A stretch of 64,000 nucleotides of DNA from Colletes latitarsis (taxonomy: Eukaryota > Arthropoda > Insecta > Hymenoptera > Colletidae): contig NW_027488377.1 in assembly GCF_051014445.1 (NCBI RefSeq), positions 4,774,001 through 4,838,000 of the forward strand, given 5' to 3'. This document shows, one piece after another, positions 24,417 to 38,768 of this stretch. The notes below the pieces were generated by a model. That model worked only from the letters and a program-made list of their open reading frames with translations, searched no databases and had not been told where the DNA came from. Positions within the stretch are counted from its first letter, which is position 1, and every line of letters begins with the position of its first letter. The position numbers and the translations under genes are program-made.

Positions 24417-27400
24417 CTAAAATACGAATCGGAACATGCTTTTAATGACTGTTTCGGTGTGGTAATACATTACTACGAGATCCAAACCAGAAAAATCCCA
24501 GGATCGGGCCAACAAGGATGCGAAAAATGCGAAAGGACGCGCCAGATGAGGGCAAATATCAGACCTTACCGAGACATTACCGGCGTTATCCTCTAAAATA
24601 TTAATCGCAACCAGGTTCAATTGACTGTTTCGGTGTGGAACCGCATTACTACGTGATCCAAACCAGAAAAAACCCAGGAGCTGTTCAACAAGAATGCGAA
24701 AAATGCGAAAGTACGCGCCAGATGAGGGCAAATACCAGACCTAACCGAGACATTACCGGCATTATCCTCTAAAATATTAATCGCAACCAGGTATAATTGA
24801 CTGTTTCGGTGTGGTACCGCATTACTACGTGATCCAAACCAGAAAAAGCCCAGGATCGGGCCAACAAGAATGCGAAAAATGCGAAAGTACGAGCCAGATG
24901 AGGGCAAATACCAGAACTATCCCAGACATAACCAGCGTTATCCTCTAAAATATTATTCGCAACCAGGTTTAATTGACTGTTTCAGTCTGGTGCCACATTT
25001 CTAAGTGGTCCAAGCCAGAAGAAGGCCAGGATCTGGCCAACAAGTATGCGAAAAATGCGAAGGTCCGAGCCAGATGAGGGCAAATACAAGACCTAACCGA
25101 GACATAACCGGCGTTATCCTCCAAAATATTATTCGCAACCAGGTTCAATTGACTGTTTCGGTGTGGAACCACATTACTACGGGATCCAAACCAGAAAAAA
25201 CCCAGGATCTGGCCAACAACTATGAGAAAAACGCGAAAGTATGAGCCAGATGATTGCAAATACCAGAACTATCCCAGGCATAACCAGCGTTATCCTCTAA
25301 AATATTATTCTCATCCAGGTTTAATTGACTGTTTCGGTGTGGTACCACATTACTACGTGGTCCAAGCCAGAAAAAGGCCAGGATCTGGCCAACAAGAATG
25401 CGAAAAATGCGAAAGGACGCGCCAGATGAGGGCAAATATCAGACCTAACCGAGACATTACCGGCGTTATCCTCTAAAATATTAATCGCAACCAGGTTCAA
25501 TTGACTGTTTCGGTGTGGAACCGCATTACTACGTGATCCAAACCAGAAAAAACCCAGGAGCTGTTCAACAACTATGAGAAAAACGCGAAAGTACGAGCCA
25601 GATGGGGGCAAATCCCAGACCTAACCGAGACATAACCAGCGTTATCCTCTAAAATATTAATCGCAACCACGTTTAATTGACTGTTTTGGTGTGGTACCTC
25701 ATTACTACGTGATCCAAACCGGAAAGAGGCCAGCATCTGGCCAACAAGAATGCGAAAAAGCGAAAGTACGAGCCAGATGTGGGCAAATCCCTGACGTACC
25801 CGAGACATAACCGGCGTTATCCTCTAAAATATTAATCGCAACCAGGTTTAATTGACTGTTTCAGTGTGGTACCACATTACTACGTGATCCAAACCAGTAA
25901 AAGCCCAGGATCTGGCCAACAAGTAAGCGAAAAACGCGAATGTATGAGCCAGATGATTGCAAATACCAGAACTAACCCAGACATAACCAGCGTTATCCTC
26001 TAAAATATTATTCGCAATCAGGTTTAATTGACTGTTTCAGTCTGGTGCCACTTTTCTACGTGGTCCAAGCCAGAAGAAGGCCAGGATCTGGCCAACAAGT
26101 ATGCGAAAAATGCGAATGTCCGAGCCAGATGAGGGCAAATACCAGACCTAACCGAGACATAACCGGCGTTATCCTCCAAAATATTAATCGCAACCAGGTT
26201 CAATTGACTGTTTCGGTGTGGAACCACATTACTACGGGATCCAAACCAGAAAAAACCCAGGATCTGGCCAACAACTATGAGAAAAACGCGAAAGTATGAG
26301 CCAGATGATTGCAAATACCAGAACTATCCCAGGCATAACCAGCGTTATCCTCTAAAATATTATTCTCATCCAGGTTTAATTGACTGTTTCGGTGTGGTAC
26401 CACATTACTACGTGGTCCAAGCCAGAAAAAGGCCAGGATCTGGCCAACAAGAATGCGAAAAATGCGAAAGGACGCGCCAGATGAGGGCAAATATCAGACC
26501 TAACCGAGACATTACCGGCGTTATCCTCTAAAATATTAATCGCAACCAGGTTCAATTGACTGTTTCGGTGTGGAACCGCATTACTACGTGATCCAAACCA
26601 GAAAAAACCCAGGAGCTGTTCAACAACTATGAGAAAAACGCGAAAGTACGAGCCAGATGGGGGCAAATCCCAGACCTAACCGAGACATAACCAGCGTTAT
26701 CCTCTAAAATATTAATCGCAACCACGATTAATTGAATGTTTCGGTGTGGTACCGCATTACTACGTGATCCAAACCGGAAAGAGGCCAAGATCTGGCCAAC
26801 AAGAATGCGAAAAAGCGAAAGTACGAGCCAGATGTGGGCAAATCCCAGACCTACCCGAGACATAACCGGCGTTATCCTCTAAAATATTAATCGCAACCAG
26901 GTTTAATTGACTGTTTCAGTCTGGTGCCACTTTTCTACGTGGTCCAAGCCAGAAGAAGGCCAGGATCTGGCCAACAAGTATGCGAAAAATGCGAAGGTCC
27001 GAGCTAGATGAGGGCAAATACCAGACCTAACCGAGACATAACCGGCGTTATCCTCCAAAATATTAATCGCAACCAGGTTCAATTGACTGTTTCGGTGTGG
27101 AACCACATTACTACGGGATCCAAACCAGAAAAAACCCAGGATCTGGCCAACAACTATGAGAAAAACGCGAAAGTATGGGCCAGATGATTGCAAATACCAG
27201 AACTATCCGAGGCATAACCAGCGTTATCCTCTAAAATATTATTCTCATCCAGGTTTAATTGACTGTTTCGGTGTGGTACCACATTACTACGTGGTCCAAG
27301 CCAGAAAAAGGCCAGGATCTGGCCAACAAGAATGCGAAAAATGCGAAAGGACGCGCCAGATGAGGGCAAATATCAGACCTAACCGAGACATTACCGGCGT

Positions 27401-30400
27401 TATCCTCTAAAATACGAATCGGAACATGATTTTAATGACTGTTTCAGTGTGGTAGCACATTACTAAGAGATCCAAACCAGAAAAATCCCAGGATCGGGCC
27501 AACAAGAATGCGAGAAACGCGAAAGTACGAGCCACATGAGGGAAAATCCCAGACCTAACCCAGACATAACCAGCGTTATCCTCTAAAATATTAATCGCAA
27601 CCACGTTTAGTTGACTGTTTTGGTGTGGTACCGCATTACTACGTGATCCAAACCGGAAAGAGGCCAGGATCTGGCCAACAAGAATGCGAAAAAGCGAAAG
27701 TACGAGCCAGATGTGGGCAAATCCCAGACCTACCCGAGACATAACCGGCGTTATCCTCTAAAATATTAATCGCAACCAGGTTTAATTGACTGTTTCAGTG
27801 TGGTACCACATTACTACGTGATCCAAACCAGTAAAAGCCCAGGATCTGGCCAACAAGAATGCGAAAAATGCGAAAGGACGCGCCAGATGAGGGCAAATAT
27901 CAGACCTAACCGAGACATTACCGGCGTTATCCTGTAAAATACGAATCGGAACATGATTTTAATGACTGTTTCAGTGTGGTAGCACATTACTACGAGATCC
28001 AAACCAGAAAAATCCCAGGATCGGGCCAACAAGAATGCGAGAAACGCGAAAGTACGAGCCACATGAGGGAAAATCCCAGACCTAACCCAGACATAACCAG
28101 CGTTATCCTCTAAAATATTAATCGCAACCACGTTCAGTTGACTGTTTTGGTGTGGTACCGCATTACTACGTGATCCAAACCGGAAAGAGGCCAGGATCTG
28201 GCCAACAAGAATGCGAAAAAGCGAAAGTACGAGCCAGATGTGGGCAAATCCCAGACCTACCCGAGACATAACCGGCGTTATCCTCTAAAATATTAATCGC
28301 ATCCAGGTTTAATTGACTGTTTCAGTGTGGTACCACATTACTACGTGATCCAAACCAGTAAAAGCCCAGGATCTGGCCAACAAGTAAGCGAAAAACGCGA
28401 ATGTATGAGCCAGATTATTGCAAATACCAGAACTAACCCAGACATAACCAGCGTTATCCTCTAAAATACTGATCGGAACCAGCTTCTATTGACTGTTTCA
28501 GTGTGGTACCACATAACTACGTGATCCACACCCGAAAAAGGCCAGGATCTGGCCAACAAGTATGCGAAAAACGTGAAAGTACGAGCCAGATGAGGACAAA
28601 TCCCAGACCTAACCGAGACATAACCGGCGTTATCCCCTAAAATATTAATCGCAACCAGGTTTAATTGACTGTTTCGGTGTGGCACCGCATTACTACGTGA
28701 TCCAAACTAGAGAAAGGCCAGGATCTGGCCAACAAGGATGAGAAAAATGCGAATATATGATCCAGATGATTGCAAATACCAGAACTAACCCTGACATAAC
28801 CAGCGTTATCCTCTAAAATACGCATCGGAACATGCTTTTAATGACTGTTTCAGTGTGGTACCACATTACTACGTGATCCAAACCAGAAAAAGCCCAGGAT
28901 CGGGCCAACAAGAATGCGAAAAATGCGAAAGTACGAGTCAGATGAGGGAAAATCCCAGACCTAACCGAGACGTAACCGGCGTTATCCCCTAAAATATTAA
29001 TCGCAACCAGGTACAATTGACTGTTTGGGTGTGGTACCGCATTGCTACGATGATCCAAACCAGAAAGAGGCCAGGATCTGGCCAACAAGTATGCGAAAAA
29101 TGCGAAAGTATGAGCCAGATGATTGCAAATACCAGAACTAACCCAGACATAACCAGCGTTATCCTCTAAAATATTAATCGCAACCAGGTTTAATTGACTG
29201 TTTCGGTGTGGTACTGCATTACTACGTGATCCAGACCAGAAAAAGGCCAGGATCTGGCCAACAAGTATGCGCAAAATGCGAAAGTACGAGCCAGATGAGG
29301 GCAAATCCCAGACCAAACCGAGACATAAACGGCGTTATCCTCTAAAATATTAATCGCAACCAGGTTTAATTGACTGTTTCGGTGTGGTACTGCATTACTA
29401 CGTGATCCAGACTAGAAAAAGGCCAGGATCTGGCCAACAAGTATGCGAAAAATGCGAAAGTACGAGCCAGATGAGGGCAAATCCCAAACCAAACCGAGAC
29501 GTAACCGGCGTTATCCCCTAAAATATTAATCGCAACCAGGTATAATTGACTGTTTCGGTGTGGTACCGCATTGCTACGATGATCCAAACCAGAAATAGTC
29601 CAGGATCTGGCCAACAAGTATGCGAAAAATGCGAAAGAACGATCCAGATGAGGGCAAATCCCAGGCCTAACCGAGACATAACCGGCGTTATCCTCTAAAA
29701 TATTAATTGCAACCAGGTTTAATTAACTGTTTCAGTGTGGTAACACATTACTGCGTGATCCAAATCAGAAAATGCCCAGGATCTGGCCAACAAGTATGCG
29801 AAAAATGCGAAAGTACGAGCCAGATGAGGGCAAATCCCAGACCTAACCGAGACATAACCGGCGTTATCCTCTAAAATATTAATCGCAACCAGGTTTATTT
29901 GACTGTTTCGGTGTGGTAACGCATTACTGCGTGATCCAAACCAGATAAAGCCCAGGATCTGGCCAACAAGTATCAGAAGAATGCGAAAGTTCGAGGCAGA
30001 TGAGGGCAAATCCCAGACCTAACCGAGACATAACCGGCGTTATCCTCTAAAATATTAATCGCAACCAGGTATAATTGACTGTTTCGGTGTGGTACCGCAT
30101 TGCTATGATGATCCAAACCTGAAAGAGGCCAGGATCTGGCTAACAAGTATGCGAAAAATGCGAAAGTATGAGCCAGATGATAGCAAATACCAGAACTATG
30201 CCTGACATAACCAGCGTTATCCTCTAAAATACGAATCGGAACATGCTTTTAATGACTGTTTCGGTGTGGTAATACATTACTACGAGATCCAAACCAGAAA
30301 AATCCCAGGATCGGGCCAACAAGGATGCGAGAAACGCGAAAGAACGAGCCACATGAGGGAAAATCCCAGACCCAACCGAGACATAACCGGCGTTATCCTC

Positions 30401-30799
30401 TGAGATATTAATCGCAACCAGGTTTATTTGACTGTTTCGGTGTGGTAACGCATTACTACGTGATCCAAACCAGATAAAGCCCAGGATCTGGCCAACAAGT
30501 ATGCGAAAAATGCGGTAGTACAATCCAGATGAGGGCAAATCCCAGACCTAACCCAGACAAAACCGGCGTTATGCCCTAAAATATTAATCGCAACCAGGTT
30601 TAATTGACTGTTTCGGTGTGGTACCGCATTGCTACGATGTTCCAAACCAGAAAGAGGCCAGGATCTGGCTAACAAGTATGCGAAAAATGCGAAAGTACGA
30701 GCCAGATGAGGGCAAATCCCAGACCAAGCCGAGACATAACCTGCGTTATCCTGTAAAATATTAATCGCAACCAGGTTTAATTGACTGTTTCGGTGTGGT

Positions 30800-33700
30800 A
30801 CCGCATTGCTACGATGTTCCAAACCAGAAAGAGGCCAGGATCTGGCTAACAAGTATGCGAAAAATGCGAAAGTACGAGCCAGATGAGGGCAAATCCCAGA
30901 CCAAACCGAGACATAAACGGCGTTATCCTCTAAAATATTAATCGCAACCAGGTTTAATTGACTGTTTCGGTGTGGTACTGCATTACTACGTGATCCAGAC
31001 TAGAAAAAGGCCAGGATCTGGCCAACAAGTATGCGAAAAATGCGAAAGTACGAGCCAGATGAGGGCAAATCCCAAACCAAACCGAGACGTAACCGGCGTT
31101 ATCCCCTAAAATATTAATCGCAACCAGGTATAATTGACTGTTTCGGTGTGGTACCGCATTGCTACGATGATCCAAACCAGAAAGAGTCCAGGATCTGGCC
31201 AACAAGTATGCGAAAAATGCGAAAGTACGAGCCACATGAGGGAAAATCCCAGACCTAACCCAGACATAACGGCGTTATCCGCTAAAATATTAATCGCAAC
31301 CAGGTTTAATTGACTGTTTCGTTGTGGAACCACATTACTACGGGATCCAAACCAGAAAAAGCCCAGGATCTGGCCAACAGGTATGCGAAAAATGCGAAAG
31401 TACGAGCCAGATGAGGGCAAATCCCAGACCTAACCGAGACATAACCGGCGTTATCCTCTAAAATATTAATCGCAACCAGGTTTATTTGACTGTTTCGGTG
31501 TGGTAACGCATTACTGCGTGATCCAAACCAGATAAAGCCCAGGATCTGGCCAACAAGTATCAGAAGAATGCGAAAGTTCGAGCCAGATGAGGGCAAATCC
31601 CAGACCTAACCGAGACATAACCGGCGTTATCCTCTAAAATATTAATCGCAACCAGGTATAATTGACTGTTTCGGTGTGGTACCGCATTGCTACGATGATC
31701 CAAACCAGAAAGAGGCCAGGATCTGGCTAACAAGTATGCGAAAAATGCGAAAGTATGAGCCAGATGATAGCAAATACCAGAACTATGCCTGACATAACCA
31801 GCGTTATCCTCTAAAATACGAATCGGAACATGCTTTTAATGACTGTTTCGGTGTGGTATTACATTACTACGAGATCCAAACCAGAAACATCCCAGGATCG
31901 GGCCAACAAGGATGCGAGAAACGCGAAAGAACGAGCCACATGAGGGAAAATCCCAGACCCAACCGAGACATAACCGGCGTTATCCTCTAAGATATTAATC
32001 GCAACCAGCTTTATTTGACTGTTTCGGTGTGGTAACGCATTACTACGTGATCCAAACCAGATAAAGACCAGGATCTGGCCAACAAGTATGCGAAAAATGC
32101 GGTAGTACGATCCAGATGAGGGCAAATCCCAGACCTAACCCAGACAAAACCGGCGTTATCCCCTAAAATATTAATCGCAACCAGGTTTAATTGACTGTTT
32201 CGGTGTGGTACCGCATTACTACATGATCTAAACCAGAGAAAGGCCAGGATCTGGCCAACAAGGATGAGAAAAATGCGAATATATGATAAAGATGATTGCA
32301 AATACCAGAACTAACCCTGACATAACCAGCGTTATCCTCTAAAATACGCATCGGAACATGCTTTTAATGACTGTTTCAGTGTGGTAACACATTACTACGA
32401 GGTCCAAACCAGAAAAATCCCAGGATCGGGCCAACAAGAATGCGAGAAACGCGAAAGTACGAGCCACATGAGGGCAAATACCAGACCTAACCCAGACAAA
32501 ATCGGCGTTATCCCCTAAAATATTAATCGCAACCAGGTTTAATTGACTGTTTCGGTGTGCTACCGCATTACTACGGGATCCAAACCAGAAAAAACCCAGG
32601 ATCTGGCCAACAACTATGAGAAAAACGCGAAAATATGAGCCAGATGATTGCAAATACCAGAACCATCCCAGGCATAACCAGCGTTATCCTCTAAAATATT
32701 ATTCTCATCCAGGTTTAATTGACTGTTTCGGTGTGGTACCACATTACTACGTGGTCCAAGCCAGAAAAAGGCCAGGATCTGGCCAACAAGAATGCGAAAA
32801 AGCGAAAGTACGAGCCAGATGTGGGCAAATCCCAGACCTACCCGAGACATAACCGGCGTTATCCTCTAAAATATTAATCGCAACCAGGTTTAATTGACTG
32901 TTTCAGTGTGGTACCACATTACTACGTGATCCAAACCAGTAAAAGCCCAGGATCTGGCCAACAAGTAAGCGAAAAACGCGAATGTATGAGCCAGATGATT
33001 GCAAATCCCAGAACTAACCCAGACATAACCAGCGTTATCCTCTAAAATACTGATCGGAACCAGCTTCTATTGACTGTTTCAGTGTGGTACCACATTACTA
33101 CGTGATCCAAACCAGAAAAAGCCCAGGATCGGGCCAACAAGAATGCGAAAAATGCGAAAGTACGAGCCAGATGAGGGAAAATCCCAGACCTAACCGAGAC
33201 GTAACCGGCGTTATCCCCTAAAATATTAATCGCAACCAGGTATAATTGACTGTTTCGGTGTGGTACCGCATTGCTACGATGATCCAAACCAGAAAGAGGC
33301 CAGGATCTGGCCAACAAGTATGCGAAAAATGCGAAAGTACGAGCCAGATGAGGGCAAATCCCAGACCAAACCGAGACATAAACGGCGTTATCCTCTAAAA
33401 TATTAATCGCAACCAGGTTTAATTGACTGTTTCGGTGTGGTACTGCATTACTACGTGATCCAGACTAGAAAAAGGCCAGGATCTGGCCAACAAGTATGCG
33501 AAAAATGCGAAAGTACGAGCCAGATGAGGGCAAATCCCAAACCAAACCGAGACGTAACCGGCGTTATCCCCTAAAATATTAATCGCAACCAGGTATAATT
33601 GACTGTTTCGGTGTGGTACCGCATTGCTACGATGATCCAAACCAGAAAGAGTCCAGGATCTGGCCAACAAGTATGCGAAAAATGCGAAAGTACGAGGTAC

Positions 33701-34499
33701 ATGAGGGAAAATCCCAGACCTAACCCAGACATAACGGCGTTATCCGCTAAAATATTAATCGCAACCAGGTTTAAGTGACTGTTTCGTTGTGGAACCACAT
33801 TACTACGGGATCCAAACCAGAAAGAACCCAGGATCTGGCCAACAAGTATGCGAAAAATGCGAAAGAACGATCCAGATGAGGGCAAATCCCAGGCCTAACC
33901 GAGACATAACCGGCGTTATCCTCTAAAATATTAATTGCAAGCAGGTTTAATTAACTGTTTCAGTGTGGTACCACATTACTACGTGATCCAAATCAGAAAA
34001 AGCCCAGGATCTGGCCAACAAGTATGCGAAAAATGCGAAAGTACGAGCCAGATGAGGGCAAATCCCAGACCTAACCGAGACATAACCGGCGTTATCCTCT
34101 AAAATATTAATCGCAACCAGGTTTATTTGACTGTTTCGGTGTGGTAACGCATTACTGCCTGATCCAAACCAGATAAAGCCCAGGATCTGGCCAACAAGTA
34201 TCAGAAGAATGCGAAAGTTCGAGCCAGATGAGGGCAAATCCCAGACCTAACCGAGACATAACCGGCGTTATCCTCTAAAATATTAATCGCAACCAGGTAT
34301 AATTGACTGTTTCGGTGTGGTACCGCATTGCTACGATGATCCAAACCAGAAAGAGGCCAGGATCTGGCTAACAAGTATGCGAAAAATGCGAAAGTATGAG
34401 CCAGATGATAGCAAATACCAGACCTAACCGAGACATAACCGGCGTTATCCTCTAAAATATTAATCGCAACCAGGTTTATTTGACTGTTTCGGTGTGGTA
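30800..34499. repeat. First copy of the nested 3,699-bp repeat in A4
   Basis: The sequence starting with GCATTGCTACGATGTTCC at 30,800 reappears at 34,500, an offset of 3,699 bp (21 x 176 + 3). This copy carries the extra monomers seen in A3 followed by a second pass of the GACTAGAAAAAGG, GGTATAATTG and GTTGTGGAACC monomers, with private variants such as AGGTACATGAGGG at about 33,695 and AAATTAATTGCAAGCAGG at about 33,931. Confidence 0.85.
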
Positions 34500-36985
34500 C
34501 CGCATTGCTACGATGTTCCAAACCAGAAAGAGGCCAGGATCTGGCTAACAAGTATGCGAAAAATGCGAAAGTACGAGCCAGATGAGGGCAAATCCCAGAC
34601 CAAACCGAGACATAAACGGCGTTATCCTCTAAAATATTAATCGCAACCAGGTTTAATTGACTGTTTCGGTGTGGTACTGCATTACTACGTGATCCAGACT
34701 AGAAAAAGGCCAGGATCTGGCCAACAAGTATGCGAAAAATGCGAAAGTACGAGCCAGATGAGGGCAAATCCCAAACCAAACCGAGACGTAACCGGCGTTA
34801 TCCCCTAAAATATTAATCGCAACCAGGTATAATTGACTGTTTCGGTGTGGTACCGCATTGCTACGATGATCCAAACCAGAAAGAGTCCAGGATCTGGCCA
34901 ACAAGTATGCGAAAAATGCGAAAGTACGAGCCACATGAGGGAAAATCCCAGACCTAACCCAGACATAACGGCGTTATCCGCTAAAATATTAATCGCAACC
35001 AGGTTTAATTGACTGTTTCGTTGTGGAACCACATTACTACGGGATCCAAACCAGAAAAAGCCCAGGATCTGGCCAACAGGTATGCGAAAAATGCGAAAGT
35101 ACGAGCCAGATGAGGGCAAATCCCAGACCTAACCGAGACATAACCGGCGTTATCCTCTAAAATATTAATCGCAACCAGGTTTATTTGACTGTTTCGGTGT
35201 GGTAACGCATTACTGCGTGATCCAAACCAGATAAAGCCCAGGATCTGGCCAACAAGTATCAGAAGAATGCGAAAGTTCGAGCCAGATGAGGGCAAATCCC
35301 AGACCTAACCGAGACATAACCGGCGTTATCCTCTAAAATATTAATCGCAACCAGGTTTAATTGACTGTTTCGGTGTGGTACCGCATTGCTACGATGATCC
35401 AAACCAGAAAGAGGCCAGGATCTGGCTAACAAGTATGCGAAAAATGCGAAAGTATGAGCCAGATGATAGCAAATACCAGAACTATGCCTGACATAACCAG
35501 CGTTATCCTCTAAAATACGAATCGGAACATGCTTTTAATGACTGTTTCGGTGTGGTATTACATTACTACGAGATCCAAACCAGAAAAATCCCAGGATCGG
35601 GCCAACAAGGATGCGAGAAACGCGAAAGAACGAGCCACATGAGGGAAAATCCCAGACCCAACCGAGACATTACCGGCGTTATCCTCTAAAATACGAATCG
35701 GAACATGATTTTAATGACTGTTTCAGTGTGGTAGCACATTACTAAGAGATCCAAACCAGATAAAGACCAGGATCTGGCCAACAAGTATGCGAAAAATGCG
35801 GTAGTACGATCCAGATGAGGGCAAATCCCAGACCTAACCCAGACAAAACCGGCGTTATCCCCTAAAATATTAATCGCAACCAGGTTTAATTGACTGTTTC
35901 GGTGTGGTACCGCATTACTACATGATCTAAACCAGAGAAAGGCCAGGATCTGGCCAACAAGGATGAGAAAAATGCGAATATATGATAAAGATGATTGCAA
36001 ATACCAGAACTAACCCTGACATAACCAGCGTTATCCTCTAAAATACGCATCGGAACATGCTTTTAATGACTGTTTCAGTGTGGTAACACATTACTACGAG
36101 GTCCAAACCAGAAAAATCCCAGGATCGGGCCAACAAGAATGCGAGAAACGCGAAAGTACGAGCCACATGAGGGCAAATACCAGACCTAACCCAGACAAAA
36201 TCGGCGTTATCCCCTAAAATATTAATCGCAACCAGGTTTAATTGACTGTTTCGGTGTGCTACCGCATTACTACGGGATCCAAACCAGAAAAAACCCAGGA
36301 TCTGGCCAACAACTATGAGAAAAACGCGAAAGTATGAGCCAGATGATTGCAAATACCAGAACCATCCCAGGCATAACCAGCGTTATCCTCTAAAATATTA
36401 TTCTCATCCAGGTTTAATTGACTGTTTCGGTGTGGTACCACATTACTACGTGGTCCAAGCCAGAAAAAGGCCAGGATCTGGCCAACAAGAATGCGAAAAA
36501 GCGAAAGTACGAGCCAGATGTGGGCAAATCCCAGACCTACCCGAGACATAACCGGCGTTATCCTCTAAAATATTAATCGCAACCAGGTTTAATTGACTGT
36601 TTCAGTGTGGTACCACATTACTACGTGATCCAAACCAGTAAAAGCCCAGGATCTGGCCAACAAGTAAGCGAAAAACGCGAATGTATGAGCCAGATGATTG
36701 CAAATCCCAGAACTAACACAGACATAACCAGCGTTATCCTCTAAAATACTGATCGGAACCAGCTTCTATTGACTGTTTCAGTGTGATACCACATTACTAC
36801 GTGATCCAAACCAGAAAAAGCCCAGGATCGGGCCAACAAGAATGCGAAAAATGCGAAAGTACGAGCCAGATGAGGGAAAATCCCAGACCTAACCGAGACG
36901 TAACCGGCGTTATCCCCTAAAATATTAATCGCAACCAGGTATAATTGACTGTTTCGGTGTGGTACCGCATTGCTACGATGATCCA
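34500..36985. repeat. Second, shorter copy of the nested repeat in A4
   Basis: It parallels 30,801-33,286 and keeps the +3,699 offset through the TGATAAAGATGATTGC monomer (35,990 region) and the CTGATCGGAACCAGCTTC monomer at about 36,745. At about 36,985 it changes from GAAAGAGGCCAGG to GAAAGAGTCCAGG and jumps about two monomers ahead relative to the first copy, to the AGGTACATGAGGG variant. It contains a short converted patch at about 35,666-35,750 (see findings). Confidence 0.82.
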
Positions 36986-37060
36986 AACCAGAAAGAGTCC
37001 AGGATCTGGCCAACAAGTATGCGAAAAATGCGAAAGTACGAGGTACATGAGGGAAAATCC

Positions 37061-38768
37061 CAGACCTAACCGAGACATTACCGGCGTTATCCTCTAAAAT
37101 ATTAATCGCAACCAGGTTCAATTGACTGTTTCGGTGTGGGACCACATTACTACGGGATACAAACCAGAAAAAACCCAGGATCTGTTCAACAACTATGAGA
37201 AAAACGCGAAAGTACGAGCCAGATGGGGGCAAATCCCAGCCCTAACCGAGACATAACCAGCGTTATCCTCTAAAATATTAATCGCAACCAGGTTTAATTG
37301 ACAGTTTCGTTGTGGAACCACATTACTACGGGATCCAAACCAGAAAGAACCCAGGATCTGGCCAACAAGTATGCGAAAAATGCGAAAGAACGATCCAGAT
37401 GAGGGCGAATCCTAGACCTATCCGAGACATAACCGGCGTTATCCTCTAAAATATTAATTGCAACCAGGTTTAATTAACTGTTTCAGTGTGGTACCACATT
37501 ACTACGTGATCCAAATCAGAAAAAGCCCAGGATCTGGCCAACAAGTATGCGAAAAATGCGAAAGTACGAGCCAGATGAGGGCAAATCCCAGACCTAACCG
37601 AGACATTACCGGCGTTATCCTCTAAAATATTAATCGCAACCAGGTTTAATTGACTGTTTCGGTGTGGTACCGCATTACTACGTGATCCAAACCAGAAACA
37701 TCCCAGGATCTGGCCAACGAGGATGAGAAAAATGCGAATATATGATCAAGATGATTGCAAATACCAGAACTATCCGAGGCATAACCAGCGTTATCCACTA
37801 AAATATTATTCGCAACCAGGTTTAATTGACTGTTTCGGTGTGGTTCCACTTTACTACGCGGTCCAAGCCAGAAGAAGGCCAGGATCTGGCCAACAAGTAT
37901 GCGAAAAATGCGAAGGTCCGAGCCAGATGAGGGCAAATACCAGACCTAACCCAGACAAAATCGGCGTTATCCCCTAAAATATTAATCGCAACCAGGTATA
38001 ATTGACTGTTTCGGTGTGGTACCGCATTGCTACGATGATGCAAACCAGAAAGAGGCCAGGATCTGGCCAACAAGTATGCGAAAAATGCGAAAGTATGAGC
38101 CAGATGATTGCAAATACCAGAACTAACCCAGACATAACCGGCGTTATACCCTAAAATATTAATCGCAACCAGGTTCAATTGACTGTTTCGGTGTGGTACC
38201 GCATTACTACGTGATCCAAACCAGAGAAAGGCCAGGATCTGGCCAACAAGGATGAGAAAAATGCGAATAAATGATCAAGATGATTGCAAATACCAGAACT
38301 AACCCTGACATAACCAGCGTTATCCTCTAAAATACGCATCGGAACATGCTTTTAATGACTGTTTCAGTGTGGTACCACATTACTACGTGATCCAAACCAG
38401 AAAAAGCCCAGGATCGGGCCAACAAGAATGCGAAAAACGTGAAAGTACGAGCCAGATGAGGACAAATCCCAGACCTAACCGAGACGTAACCGGCGTTATC
38501 CCCTAAAATATTAATCGCAACCTGGTATAATTGACTGTTTCGGTGTGGTACCGCATTGCTACGATGATCCAAACCAGAAAGAGGCCAGGGTCTGGCCAAC
38601 AAGTATGCGAATAATGCGAAAGTATGAGCCTGATGATTGCAAATACCAGAACTAACCCAGACATAACCAGCGTAATCCTCTAAAATACGAATCGGAACAT
38701 GCTTTTAATGACTGTTCCAGTGTGGTAACACATTACTACGGGATCCAAACCAGAAAAAACCCAGGATC
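37061..38768. repeat. Mosaic transition between domains A and B
   Basis: No period seen elsewhere runs through this stretch intact. At 37,061-37,260 it matches the GTGTGGGACCACATT/GATCTGTTC monomers of domain B (39,711-39,900). At 37,290-37,640 it returns to A-like GTTGTGGAACC, AATTAACTG and AAATCAGAAAAAGCCC monomers. From about 37,690 it has private monomers (GGTTCCACTTTACTACGCGG at about 37,842). From about 38,330 it resembles the end of the B unit but one monomer short. It is still 176-bp satellite in the same orientation. Confidence 0.8.

Larger units (their letters stand above)
24417..37060. repeat. Domain A HOR copy A4, expanded and degenerate at its right end
   Basis: A4 tracks A3 at an offset of 9,330 from its start to about 32,510. 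There A4 has one additional monomer (GTGTGCTACCGCATT/GGGATCC, then CAACAACTATGAG), so the offset becomes 9,506. Further right it contains a nested 21-monomer repeat instead of closing with another TAATACATT start. No further copy of the domain A opening monomer appears in the window, so domain A ends here. The right limit of about 37,060 is where monomers of domain B type (GTGTGGGACCACATT, GGATCTGTTCAACAAC) take over. It is approximate. Confidence 0.85.
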
